From: Sphaerothrix epifaneia
Lineage (GTDB): Bacteria; Cyanobacteriota; Cyanobacteriia; Phormidesmidales; Phormidesmidaceae
Assembly (NCBI RefSeq): GCF_042788235.1
Contig: NZ_JBHZOL010000075.1
Location: 62,001-126,000, forward strand
DNA: 64,000 bases
Direction: 5' to 3'
Positions 25,328 through 33,520 of this stretch are shown piece by piece (position 1 is the first letter of the stretch; each line of letters starts with the position of its first letter). Made by a program: the position numbers and the translations under genes. The notes under the pieces were generated by a model that worked only from the letters and a program-made list of their open reading frames with translations, did no database searches and was not told where the DNA came from.

Positions 25328-25852
25328 ATGGCTCAGTTTAGTGTCAATGCTCAACGCTTTGACCCCTACAAAAACTTTAAGTTTCGCGTCAAGTGGGACG
25401 GGCGCTATGTGGCTGGCATTAGCAAAGTCGGTGCCCTCAAACGCACTACCGAAGTAGTGGAACATCGCGAAGGCGGCGACCCCAGCACGGTGCGCAAGTC
25501 GCCTGGGCAGAGTAAGTATGAACCCATCGCCCTAGAGCGCGGCGTTACTCACGATAAAGACTTTGAGCAGTGGGCGAATAAAGTCTGGAACTATGGCTCT
25601 GGTTTGGGAGCCGAAGTTTCGCTGAAAGACTTTCGCAAAGACATCATTATCGAAATGATGAATGAAGCCGGACAGGTGGCGATCGCCTATAAAGTCTATC
25701 GTTGCTGGGTTTCAGAATTTCAAGCCCTGCCAGAGCTAGACGCTAACGCCAATGCCATCGCCATTCAAATGCTGACGCTGCAAAACGAAGGCTGGGAGCG
25801 AGACTACGACGTTACCGAACCGACCGAACCCAGCTTTGTTGAACCTGCTTAA
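25328..25852 (+). CDS. tail tube protein (gp19/Hcp-like, eCIS inner tube)
   Basis: A 174-aa protein of the T4-like tail-tube family: FDPYKNFKFRVKWDGRYVAGISKVGALKRTTEVVEHREGGDP at the N-terminus, LERGVTHDKDFEQWANKVW in the middle and LPELDANANAIAIQMLTLQNEGWERD at the end. It forms hexameric rings stacked inside the sheath. It begins 12 nt after the sheath stop with an AGGAGG site. Only one tube gene is present, whereas PVC/Afp loci carry a second tube-initiator gene. Confidence 0.94.
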   Translation: MAQFSVNAQRFDPYKNFKFRVKWDGRYVAGISKVGALKRTTEVVEHREGGDPSTVRKSPGQSKYEPIALERGVTHDKDFEQWANKVWNYGSGLGAEVSLKDFRKDIIIEMMNEAGQVAIAYKVYRCWVSEFQALPELDANANAIAIQMLTLQNEGWERDYDVTEPTEPSFVEPA

Positions 25853-25854
25853 CC

Positions 25855-26580
25855 ATGCGATCGCTCTCCGCTGCTGAGCTATTGACGATTTGGGAACAAG
25901 GTTCAGGCCAGCCCAATCGGCACCGGGCACTGCTGCTGCTGGCCGCCGCTTGTCCGCAGACAAGTTGGCAGCAGCTCGCCCAGCTCAGCCTGGGTCAGCG
26001 CGACGCCCAGCTTTTAAGCCTGCGAGAGCAGATCATGGGGTCTGAGATTGTCAGCGTAGCGACCTGTCCTCACTGTGGCGATCGCTTAGAACTGACCTTG
26101 ATGACAGACGATATTCGCCTGTCGGCTGCTGACCTGCCGCTTGCAGTCGCAGTCGCAGGCTACCAGGTGCAGTTTCGGTTGCCCAACAGTGAAGATTTAG
26201 CTGCGATCGCGGACCAACCCGATCTGGCGATCGCCACCCAACACCTGTTCCAGCGCTGCCTTCTAAGCGTCAAACAGTTGTCCCAGCCAATAGAGGCCGC
26301 TGAACTGCCCGCAGCGGTCATCACGGCCATCCTCACTCAAATGGAACAAGCTGACCCGCAAGCTGATATTCGCTTGGCGCTGGATTGCCCAACCTGTCAG
26401 CATCAGTGGCAAGTTGCCTTTGATGTAGTGACTTTTTTCTGGGCTGAACTCAATGCTTTAGCCCAGCGGCTGTTGCAAGAGGTTCACTTGCTGGCGTCTG
26501 CCTATGGCTGGCACGAAGCCGACATTTTGGCTCTTAGCCCTCAGCGCCGCCAGATTTATCTGGAGATGATTTACGGATGA
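25855..26580 (+). CDS. T4-type baseplate-hub chaperone-like protein with two CxxC pairs
   Basis: A 241-aa protein starting MRSLSAAELLTIWEQGSG, with CPHC at 71-74 and CPTC at 178-181. The two pairs probably make a single zinc site. The last part (FFWAELNALAQRLLQEVHLLASAYGWHEADILALSPQRRQIYLEMI) matches the helical pattern of T4 gp26-like baseplate-hub assembly proteins common in eCIS loci. The role in assembling the hub is inferred from family and position. It starts 2 nt after the tube stop and overlaps the next gene by ATGA. Confidence 0.75.
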   Translation: MRSLSAAELLTIWEQGSGQPNRHRALLLLAAACPQTSWQQLAQLSLGQRDAQLLSLREQIMGSEIVSVATCPHCGDRLELTLMTDDIRLSAADLPLAVAVAGYQVQFRLPNSEDLAAIADQPDLAIATQHLFQRCLLSVKQLSQPIEAAELPAAVITAILTQMEQADPQADIRLALDCPTCQHQWQVAFDVVTFFWAELNALAQRLLQEVHLLASAYGWHEADILALSPQRRQIYLEMIYG

Positions 26581-27305
26581 ACTACCTGCAACAGATTGCC
26601 GCCAAAACCCTCAACCTGGCTCCAACTTTGCAACCCCGGCTGGCCGCTCGGTTTGAAACAGCCCTGCCCGCCACCAGCCTAACAGCCGCAGAAACCGTTG
26701 CTCGCCCCCCGGCCCAGGTTATCCCTTCTCAACCTCCCCTTAGCTCACCGCCAATTTCCTACCCTCACCCCCCCTCTTCGCAGGCGATCGCGCCTGTTCC
26801 TGTCCCCCATTCAGCCTCACCCGCCCTCAAACCCGCTGTCATCTCTTTAGCGCCTGATACGGCCAATCAAGAGCCGCTAGGTGCCTTTCCCCCCAGCGAT
26901 CGCCCACCGCTCGCCGTGCCGCCGCCATCCCCCACTGCAGTCGCCCCCTCTTCCCCTGCCCCACCGCCTATTTCCTGGTCACTACCGCATCCCCCTTCTG
27001 CGCCTGCGGCTTCTGTACCCCAAACGGCCTCTCCTATTACTCCACCTCCTCCGGCAGCGGCGGCTGCCCCCCTTCTGCCCCCCACCCATCCGCCGCTAGC
27101 GGCTCCATCTCCGCGCCCTGCTCTCCCTCATCAAAACGCGCCGTCCGCAGTTGCCGCCCCTATTGAGATCACCATTGGCCGCATTGATGTTCGCGCTACC
27201 CTCCCTAGCCCCGCCCCGCCGCCCCCGCGCCGATCTAAACCAACGACCCATCTCTGCCTTGAAGACTATCTTCAATCCCGTCGTGCCTCGCATTCTGGAG
27301 GCTAA
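26577..27305 (+). CDS. Pro-rich eCIS-associated protein with conserved ends
   Basis: A 242-aa protein. The N-terminal MNYLQQIAAKTLNLAPTLQPRLAARFE and the C-terminal VEITIGRIDVRA-like segment (IEITIGRIDVRAT), plus THLCLEDYLQSRR, are ordered-looking peptides of a type I recognise from other eCIS loci. The ~160 residues between are Pro/Ala/Ser low complexity and surely disordered. It may tether two partners, for example components at the tube or cap end (inference). It is translationally coupled to the preceding gene. Confidence 0.75.
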   Translation: MNYLQQIAAKTLNLAPTLQPRLAARFETALPATSLTAAETVARPPAQVIPSQPPLSSPPISYPHPPSSQAIAPVPVPHSASPALKPAVISLAPDTANQEPLGAFPPSDRPPLAVPPPSPTAVAPSSPAPPPISWSLPHPPSAPAASVPQTASPITPPPPAAAAAPLLPPTHPPLAAPSPRPALPHQNAPSAVAAPIEITIGRIDVRATLPSPAPPPPRRSKPTTHLCLEDYLQSRRASHSGG

Positions 27306-27307
27306 TC

Positions 27308-28531
27308 ATGAGTACCGCGCTTGCAATTGGCGCTGTCACCGCCATTTTGAAAGGACTGCTAGACAATCGGCTGGCTGCTGCTTCTGGAGATTTTGGTGGC
27401 AGTGTGCCGGATGTAACGGTGCAGCCCCCCGATCTGGTAGTGCCAGCGGATACCCAGGGCGACGTCGATAGGCTCAATCTGTTTCTCTATCAGGTCACTC
27501 CCAATGTGGGCTGGCGCAATATCGGCTACCCAGCTAGAGACTCCCAGGGCGATCGCATCAGTTGTCCCCCTTTGGCGCTCAACCTGCACTACCTGTTGAG
27601 TGCTTACAGTCGGGTAGCCTTTCGCTCAGAAATCATGTTGGGCTATGGCATGCAGCTTTTACATGAAGTGGGTGTTTTACCCCGAGAGCTGATCAGCGCT
27701 CGGTTAGCCGCCCTCGTTGATCCGCCGGAAAATGTGCTGGCTGTGTCTACACTGGCACAGCAGATTGAGGGGATTAAAGTCACGCCAGCGGCTTTGAGTA
27801 CCGAAGAAGTTTCTAAGCTATGGGCCGCGTTTCAGACTCACTATCGCCCGACAGCGGCTTATCAAGTTTCGGTAGTGCTGATTGAAAGCGAACTGCCTGC
27901 ACGGGCAGCTCTGCCTGTGCGTGCAGCTAATTTGAGCGTGCAGCCTTTTAAGCGGCCACTGATTAACACCATTCAGCCGCAAATTTTGGAACCCGGCGGC
28001 AGGTTGATCCTACAGGGCGAAAATCTCAAAGCAGCGAATCTACGGCTACGCTTTGGCGACGAGCAGCTTGTTACCCCAGTAGCTACTGACATGAGCGATC
28101 GCCAAATTTCAGTGACGCTGCCCATGGACTTATCGGCTGGTATCAACACGGTACAGGTGCTGCATCTGGTTGATTTTGGCACCAGCAGCCCTGACGAACC
28201 CCATCGAGGCTTTGAATCTAACACGATCGCTTTTATGCTACGCCCCACGCTGACGCCGCCCGCCAGCGTAACCGCCGGAGCCACCTTAAATTTACCCGTA
28301 GCTCCCCCTATCGGGCGGAAGCAGCGGGTTGTTTTGTTCCTGGGCGATCGCGCCATTGCGGTGCCTCAGCGATCGGCGGCAGATCCGCCAACCACAGGCA
28401 CGCTCAATATTGCCCTTCCTGGCGACCTGACGCCTGCCACCTACCTGGTGCGGCTGCGCGTCGATGGAGCAGAAAGCCGTCTCACACCCGATACGGGGCC
28501 ATTCACGGGGCCAACTTTGCAAGTGCTATAG
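27308..28531 (+). CDS. DUF4255 (Pvc16-like) cap / tail-terminator protein
   Basis: A 407-aa protein. Residues about 5-195 match DUF4255: ALAIGAVTAILKGLLDN, VDRLNLFLYQVTPNVGWRN, PPLALNLHYLLSAYS. The C-terminal half (about 215-407) has two Ig/TIG-like beta domains (PQILEPGGRLILQGENLK and LTPPASVTAGATLNLPV). In PVC/Afp particles the DUF4255 protein caps the distal tube. The extra beta domains could decorate the cap. It starts 2 nt after the Pro-rich gene. Confidence 0.9.
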   Translation: MSTALAIGAVTAILKGLLDNRLAAASGDFGGSVPDVTVQPPDLVVPADTQGDVDRLNLFLYQVTPNVGWRNIGYPARDSQGDRISCPPLALNLHYLLSAYSRVAFRSEIMLGYGMQLLHEVGVLPRELISARLAALVDPPENVLAVSTLAQQIEGIKVTPAALSTEEVSKLWAAFQTHYRPTAAYQVSVVLIESELPARAALPVRAANLSVQPFKRPLINTIQPQILEPGGRLILQGENLKAANLRLRFGDEQLVTPVATDMSDRQISVTLPMDLSAGINTVQVLHLVDFGTSSPDEPHRGFESNTIAFMLRPTLTPPASVTAGATLNLPVAPPIGRKQRVVLFLGDRAIAVPQRSAADPPTTGTLNIALPGDLTPATYLVRLRVDGAESRLTPDTGPFTGPTLQVL

Positions 28532-28540
28532 CCAACGCCT

Positions 28541-30478
28541 ATGACTGCTGCGCTCGACTGGCAAACCACCAATCAACAAGCCCTTGCTGCCGCTCTCGAC
28601 GGTATTCGTCAGCAGTTGCGTCATTATGTAGCCTCGCAGGGAGTAGCGGCGGCGGCAGATAGAGAACCGCTATCCGCCCTGTCTCAGCCATCAGCCCCGT
28701 CAACTTTGAGTTATCTCAGCGCGGTGTTTCAGCTCACCCCCTTTGAACAACAGGTGCTGCTGCTGTGTGCTGGGGTTGAACTGAGCGCTTCGTTAGCTCA
28801 GCTTTGTGCCACGGCACAAGGGGGTGATCGGTTTACCTATGCCACCTTTAGCTTGGCGCTAGCGGTTTTTCCAGCAGCGCATTGGAGTGCGATCGCCCCT
28901 ATTGCACCGCTACGACGCTGGCGGCTAATTGAAGTCACTGAAAGCGATAGCCTGACGCAAAGCCGTTTACGAATTGATGAGCGGGTACTGCACTATTTAG
29001 CAGGCGTGCCTTACGTAGACGATCGCCTGCAAGGTTTAATTCGGCTCGTCGCCCCACCCGATTGGCTGTTACCCTCGCGTCAGCCCTTGGTACAGCGCCT
29101 GGTTGACGTTTGGCGCGCTCAGCCTAGCCCCTTGGTGCAATTTTGCAGCCAGACAGCGGCAGAACCCCAAGCGATCGCCGCTGTTGCCTGCCAAACGCTA
29201 GAGGCGCATCTCTATCAGATCCGAGCTATTGATATCCCTACCGCCATTAGTGAGCGAGAAGCCCTGGCGCGGCTGTGGGAGCGAGAAGCGCTTTTGAGCC
29301 ACAGTGCTTTGTTTTTAGACTGTGAGGGCTTAACGCCCAGCGCCTTGCAGCAAACGGTCAAGCCATGGCTGGAAAGTTTACAAGCCAGACTGGCGATCGC
29401 CAGCCCAGCGCCAATACTCACAGGCGATCGCCCCCTCGTATATTTAGAAGTCAGCCGTTCGCATTGGGCCGAGCAACGTCAGATCTGGCAACAGACCCTC
29501 TCACCGCTTGAACTCAACGGCCAGATTGACGCTCTGGTATCGCAGTTTAATCTCAGTCCGGCCACGATTGAGTCGGTGTGGGCCGAAGTCAGCCAACAGC
29601 CGCTCACCTCAACCGCCGCACTAGCCACTCAGCTCTGGGATAGCTGCCGCCTGCGATCGCGCCCCCAGTTAGAACACCTAGCTCAACGGCTAACAGCCGT
29701 AGCGACCTGGGCCGACCTGGTGTTGCCCGAACGGGAACTGCAAATGCTGCAAGAGATTGCTGCTCAAGTCCGGCAGCAAGCCAAAGTCTATGACACCTGG
29801 GCTTTTTCGCCCCCCAGCGCCAGCGGCTTGGGCATTAGTGCCTTGTTTGCTGGGCCAAGCGGTACGGGCAAAACATTAGCAGCGGCGGTGCTAGCCCATG
29901 AGCTACGGCTAGATCTCTACCGCATTGACCTCAGCCAGGTCGTTAGCAAATATGTTGGCGAAACCGAGAAAAATCTGCGGCAGGTTTTTGATGCCGCCGA
30001 GGCTGGCGGCGCTATCTTACTGTTTGATGAAGCCGACGCCCTGTTTGGCAAACGCAGCGAGGTGAAAGACGCCCACGATCGCTACGCCAACATCGAAGTG
30101 AGCTATTTACTGCAGCGGATGGAAGCCTATCGAGGGCTAGCCATTCTTACCACCAACCTGAAAAAATCAATTGATTCAGCTTTTTTGCGGCGGTTGCGCT
30201 TTTTGGTGCAGTTTCCTTTTCCAGATGTTGCCCAGCGTCTAGAAATCTGGCGGCGCATTTTTCCAGCGTCGCTGCCCACCCAAGCCCTTGACTATCCCAA
30301 ACTCGCCCGACTCAATATTACCGGGGGCAATATTCGCAATGTAGCCCTCAATGCAGCTTTTCTCGCCGCCGATGAAAATGTGCCGCTACAAATGTCTCAT
30401 CTACTGCGGGCAGCAAAAACCGAATATACCAAGCTTGATAAAACGTTAACCGACGCCGAAATTGGAGGTTGGCTATGA
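28541..30478 (+). CDS. AAA+ ATPase of the eCIS (Pvc15/Afp15-like)
   Basis: A 645-aa protein. The N-terminal ~400 residues are a degenerate helical/AAA region typical of eCIS ATPases. The active AAA+ module has Walker A GPSGTGKT at about 437-444, Walker B AILLFDEADALFGKR and sensor/arginine region LTTNLKK...AFLRRLRF. In PVC/Afp the ATPase is needed for assembly or cargo loading. It starts 9 nt after the cap gene and overlaps the next start by ATGA. Confidence 0.92.
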   Translation: MTAALDWQTTNQQALAAALDGIRQQLRHYVASQGVAAAADREPLSALSQPSAPSTLSYLSAVFQLTPFEQQVLLLCAGVELSASLAQLCATAQGGDRFTYATFSLALAVFPAAHWSAIAPIAPLRRWRLIEVTESDSLTQSRLRIDERVLHYLAGVPYVDDRLQGLIRLVAPPDWLLPSRQPLVQRLVDVWRAQPSPLVQFCSQTAAEPQAIAAVACQTLEAHLYQIRAIDIPTAISEREALARLWEREALLSHSALFLDCEGLTPSALQQTVKPWLESLQARLAIASPAPILTGDRPLVYLEVSRSHWAEQRQIWQQTLSPLELNGQIDALVSQFNLSPATIESVWAEVSQQPLTSTAALATQLWDSCRLRSRPQLEHLAQRLTAVATWADLVLPERELQMLQEIAAQVRQQAKVYDTWAFSPPSASGLGISALFAGPSGTGKTLAAAVLAHELRLDLYRIDLSQVVSKYVGETEKNLRQVFDAAEAGGAILLFDEADALFGKRSEVKDAHDRYANIEVSYLLQRMEAYRGLAILTTNLKKSIDSAFLRRLRFLVQFPFPDVAQRLEIWRRIFPASLPTQALDYPKLARLNITGGNIRNVALNAAFLAADENVPLQMSHLLRAAKTEYTKLDKTLTDAEIGGWL

Positions 30479-30741
30479 ACTCAAACACAGCGCCCCTCTC
30501 GCTATCGATCGATCGCCTGATTCTGCACGGCTTTACTACAGTCGATCGCGATCAGCTGCAACTAGCACTTCAACAAGAACTCGCCCGCCTGTTTAGCGAA
30601 CATGGTTGTCCCCCTACCCTGAGCCAAACCCAGCAAATTGGCCGATTAGAGGGCGGTCACTTGCAAATCGCGGCTGACGCCTCTTCCTCAGCGATTGGCC
30701 AACACATTGCCCAATCTATCTACCAGGGATTGCAGCCATGA
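30475..30741 (+). CDS. small eCIS-associated protein
   Basis: An 88-aa protein, not a named family that I can identify. The N-terminal LSIDRLILHGF and the pattern RDQLQLALQQELARLF, then GHLQIAADASSSAIGQHIAQSIYQGL, resemble small proteins found between the ATPase and DUF4157 genes of eCIS loci. ATGA overlaps on both sides show tight translational coupling. The ATG at 30475 is preferred over the TTG two codons upstream. Confidence 0.75.
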   Translation: MNSNTAPLSLSIDRLILHGFTTVDRDQLQLALQQELARLFSEHGCPPTLSQTQQIGRLEGGHLQIAADASSSAIGQHIAQSIYQGLQP

Positions 30742-31622
30742 GTAGTGGCACCAAAGCGCTACTCAAGCCGCCGGGGCAATCGTTGGCCTCAGCCGCTTCG
30801 CCCCTGGTGAAGAAATCTCAATGCGGCTGTGGCAAAGCGGCTGGTTTAAGCGGCAAATGTTCAGCCTGCCAGCAGCGCCGCTTAGCGACTCAAACGCAGT
30901 CGGCTTCATCTCAAACGACAGAAGAGCCGACCCGTTTACACGAAATAGGGCCGTTGCTGTTTTCGCCGCCAGCCCTCAGTCGCTCTAGCTTGCTAGAAAA
31001 GCTTCAGCCCAGCTTACAGACGAACCGCAAAAATCAGCCCGCGCCCACCAAAGCCACTGGCGAACGCCCCCATGACACTCGCCAAAAACCTGAGCCTGAG
31101 CAGGGCAGCGCCACCATTCAGTGTAATGGCAGTGGCGGCTACGAGGTAGTCTTAAACAACTGGGCGGGCGCGGCTTGCGGCACCGAAGGCTGTGTACGTG
31201 CCCATGAGCAGTCACACATAGCAGATTGGCAAGCCAAATGGCCGACGGGCTGCCAGGGGCAACCCAGAGGGTATTTACCGAAAGGAGATCCACCCGATAA
31301 TCCTTTAATGACGGTCGCTGAGTATCAGGCTTTTCTCAAAGAAAGTGAGTGCAAAGCCCATACGGTTGACTTGACCTGTGCCGAAGCGTTGCCTAAAACA
31401 GGCGGCTGTCGCCAAACCGTCAACGACTATATTCGGTTGACCAAGACCCAAAAAGCGAACTGGTGCCCAGGACTCAGTCGCCTTGCCAAGGTGCTGCTAG
31501 GCATTGGTGGTGGGGCACTGGCGGGTGCAGGCATTGGTGCTTTGATCGGTGGTGGTTTAGGCGCAGGCATTGGCGCAGGCATTGGTGCCTTAATTGGGGG
31601 CATTGCCGGGGGATTGCTTTGA
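30738..31622 (+). CDS. candidate eCIS cargo: HExxH protein with glycine zipper
   Basis: A 294-aa protein. The N-terminal Cys cluster CGCGK...GKCSAC (C29, C31, C41, C44) resembles motifs at the start of eCIS-linked proteins. Residues 45-120 are disordered and charged. The central domain (about 125-245) has VRAHEQSHIADW, a zinc-peptidase HExxH at 156-160, and eight further Cys (129, 147, 152, 172, 205, 214, 224, 243) that could form disulfides. The last ~40 residues are an uninterrupted Gly/Ala/Ile glycine zipper able to insert in membranes. Putative toxin or effector, not proven. It overlaps the preceding stop by ATGA. Confidence 0.7.
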   Translation: MSSGTKALLKPPGQSLASAASPLVKKSQCGCGKAAGLSGKCSACQQRRLATQTQSASSQTTEEPTRLHEIGPLLFSPPALSRSSLLEKLQPSLQTNRKNQPAPTKATGERPHDTRQKPEPEQGSATIQCNGSGGYEVVLNNWAGAACGTEGCVRAHEQSHIADWQAKWPTGCQGQPRGYLPKGDPPDNPLMTVAEYQAFLKESECKAHTVDLTCAEALPKTGGCRQTVNDYIRLTKTQKANWCPGLSRLAKVLLGIGGGALAGAGIGALIGGGLGAGIGAGIGALIGGIAGGLL

Positions 31623-31639
31623 GCCATCTTGACACCGCT

Positions 31640-31712
31640 ATAGCTGTCGCTACAAGCGTTAAGACCTTCAATGGCTGCAAGCCGCTGACAGCAAAGTTTT
31701 GCTTTTGCCTTT
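31640..31712 (-). repeat. dispersed intergenic repeat, copy 2
   Basis: An inverted copy of the family (see 15853-15932). Reading the minus strand it runs AAGGCAAAAGC...CTTTGCTGTCAGCGG...CTTAACGCTTGTAGCGACAGCTAT. It begins 18 nt after the stop of the HEQSH gene. Confidence 0.65.
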
Positions 31713-31743
31713 AGCAACAAACCGCTTGCAGGATAACTCTTCT

Positions 31744-31962
31744 ATGGAAAAAACCCACGCGATTCAAACGGCGATTCACTTTGCCAGCGAACAGGGCTAT
31801 AACGTCTCTCTTTATCAAGTTCGGGCTTCTGTTCAGGGCGGACATTGGCAAGTACAGTTTCAACGCCGCCTAGACAGCGACAAACCCAGCCCTGGGGATT
31901 TTTTTACAGTTTTAGTCAATTCAGCTACTGCTACCGTTCAAGCTTTCTTCCCCGGAAAGTAA
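31744..31962 (+). CDS. small hypothetical protein within the eCIS locus
   Basis: A 72-aa protein from the ATG at 31744: a helix (MEKTHAIQTAIHFASEQGY) followed by strands (VSLYQVRASVQGGHWQVQFQRRL, FFTVLVNSATATVQAFFPGK). This looks like a compact alpha/beta domain similar to a PepSY or cystatin-like fold, but I cannot name a family. It lies between repeat copies 2 and 3, so it is separated from the core operon. It could be an immunity or accessory protein (speculative). Confidence 0.5.
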   Translation: MEKTHAIQTAIHFASEQGYNVSLYQVRASVQGGHWQVQFQRRLDSDKPSPGDFFTVLVNSATATVQAFFPGK

Positions 31963-32086
31963 GCCGCCAAATGGGGTTGCTTTTTAAGCCTTCACTGGCA
32001 AAGACCATCGCGCCAGTATAAAGCTTTGCTGCGATCGCGGCTAACGCCTTCCGCCTTAGGCTATCACTGTGGTATAGCCCAAGGCT

Positions 32087-32160
32087 AAGGGCAGCAGGAA
32101 AGCTTTTCTATCCGGGGTTTGTAGCTATTTGAGCATCTTAACGCTTGGGGCTACGGCTAT
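32087..32160 (+). repeat. dispersed intergenic repeat, copy 3
   Basis: Begins TAAGGGCAGCAGGAAAGCTTTT and ends CTTAACGCTTGGGGCTACGGCTAT. It forms an imperfect inverted pair with copy 2, flanking the 72-aa gene. Confidence 0.6.
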
Positions 32161-32192
32161 AGGTCTAACCCTAGATAAAAGGTTGAAGGTAC

Positions 32193-32235
32193 CAGGCAAA
32201 ATAAAAGCTTTCTGTAACAGGCTTTCAGCCCTTTA
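32193..32235 (+). repeat. dispersed intergenic repeat, partial copy 4
   Basis: Only the front part (CAGGCAAAATAAAAGCTTTC...) is recognisable; the CTTAACGCT end is missing. Confidence 0.4.
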
Positions 32236-32292
32236 AGGGGTTCAGCCCTAGGGGGCTATAGCGGTAGCTCGCGCTTATGAGTGGGGGAGCCA

Positions 32293-33480
32293 ATGAAGCA
32301 ACGCTTAGTTTCTTGCCAGCGATCGCCTGTGGCAGTTTCAGCTTTGGGTTTGGCTAAATCGGCAAAGCCACCTCAGCCGCTAACATCGGCACCTACGGTC
32401 AGCCACGAATTGCTGTCATCGTCTGCTTTCATCATTCAGCCGCAGCTCAAAGTCAGCCCGCCCGCCGACCCCAGCGAACAAGAAGCGGATCGCATCGCCA
32501 ATCAAATCGTAGCCAGTTCAGAAAACTCGGCTCAGCTGACGCCTAGGGCGATCGCCAGTCCTGCCGCCACCCCCAACGCTATGGGGTGGGGCGGCAACGT
32601 TCCCGCCGTTGTGCATGATGTTTTGCGATCGCCGGGGCGACCACTCGATGCTGAAACACGCTCCTGGATGGAAGCGCGGTTTGGCGCAAGTTTGGCGCAA
32701 GTCCACATTCATACCGACGCGATCGCCGCCCAATCGGCTAGCCAGCTCAGAGCCAACGCTTATACAGTCGGCAACCATATTGTCTTTGGCGCGGCTCAAT
32801 TTGCCCCCCAAACGCTAACCGGGCGGCGCTTGCTGGCTCATGAGCTAACCCATATCATCCAGCAAACGTCTATCAGCGCTGCCCGTCAACCAGGCAACCC
32901 ACCCCTAGCAGCAGCCTCGCCCCCCGCCCAAACTTTAGCCACAGAGCCAATGCAAATAGCACGGCAACGCATTGAGCCAGATCGGCCTGACCCCATTACT
33001 GAACCCGATCGGGCAGAACCCTTAGATACAGGCCCAGCGTGTAGTCGCGCTAAAGGTCGCGGTCAGGCGTTGCCGTGGCCACGGACAGCCTTTGTCGGTG
33101 AGCGCGGCTTTGCCCACATTCCTGAAGACGGCCACCCTGGGCCGGGGGGGCTATTGGTAGAGCGAGATTCAGTGCAAATTAGAATTACTGCTCGTTGGGA
33201 AGAGCAAATTCCTGACCCCAGCCAAAGACCCCGCGATCAGCGAGGGAGAAGAGCCGACAGCCCGCAATATTTTCTTAGCTTTAATGGCTGGGCTGATGAT
33301 TGCGGTTCAGGGGTAGGGCGGCCAGCCTCTTCCGTCCAGTCGGGCAACTTAGCCATTGGCAGCGAACAAACCGTTACCCTGCGACACCTACGACCGGGTC
33401 GATACGGTTTAGAAATTGCTCCCTCCACAGCCGCTCCTGAGCGCAACCGCGTTTTGGTCGGCGAGTGTGAAGTCACCTAG
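32293..33480 (+). CDS. DUF4157 (eCIS core) protein with C-terminal beta domain
   Basis: A 395-aa protein from the ATG at 32293 (a GTG at 32281 adds four residues). SEQEADRIANQIV at about 61-73 is followed by the DUF4157 core at about 103-193: VVHDVLRSPGRPLD, AQVHIHTD, AYTVGNHIVFG and LLAHELTHIIQQ (HExxH at about 183-187). The C-terminal ~110 residues are a beta-sandwich-like domain. DUF4157 proteins are markers of eCIS loci and include loaded cargo. The specific activity of this C-terminus is unknown. Confidence 0.88.
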   Translation: MKQRLVSCQRSPVAVSALGLAKSAKPPQPLTSAPTVSHELLSSSAFIIQPQLKVSPPADPSEQEADRIANQIVASSENSAQLTPRAIASPAATPNAMGWGGNVPAVVHDVLRSPGRPLDAETRSWMEARFGASLAQVHIHTDAIAAQSASQLRANAYTVGNHIVFGAAQFAPQTLTGRRLLAHELTHIIQQTSISAARQPGNPPLAAASPPAQTLATEPMQIARQRIEPDRPDPITEPDRAEPLDTGPACSRAKGRGQALPWPRTAFVGERGFAHIPEDGHPGPGGLLVERDSVQIRITARWEEQIPDPSQRPRDQRGRRADSPQYFLSFNGWADDCGSGVGRPASSVQSGNLAIGSEQTVTLRHLRPGRYGLEIAPSTAAPERNRVLVGECEVT

Positions 33481-33520
33481 CTGAAACTGAGCTAGCACCC
33501 AAGCCTTCGTTGATGGTCTG

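Larger units (their letters stand above)
31963..32292. other. repeat-rich gap between eCIS modules
   Basis: 330 nt without a gene. It holds repeat copies 3 and 4 and several short self-complementary stretches around AGCCCTTTAAGGGG and AGCCCTAGGGGGCT at about 32227-32260. No clear promoter was seen for the following DUF4157 gene. Confidence 0.6.

Noticed and set aside
26867..27471. Several open frames of 65-106 codons on both strands over the Pro-rich gene
   Set aside because: These are GC-rich composition shadows of the coupled eCIS genes. They have no start signals and nonsense-like Arg/Pro/Gly composition.
22673..28531. Interpretation of the sheath/tube genes as a prophage or R-type tailocin
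   Set aside because: No lysis, capsid, portal, terminase or integrase genes are present. AAA+ ATPase, DUF4255 and DUF4157 genes instead indicate an injection system.
31427..31720. Open frame with repeated PMPAP-like peptides on the minus strand
   Set aside because: It is the antisense reading of the glycine-zipper codons, not a separate gene.
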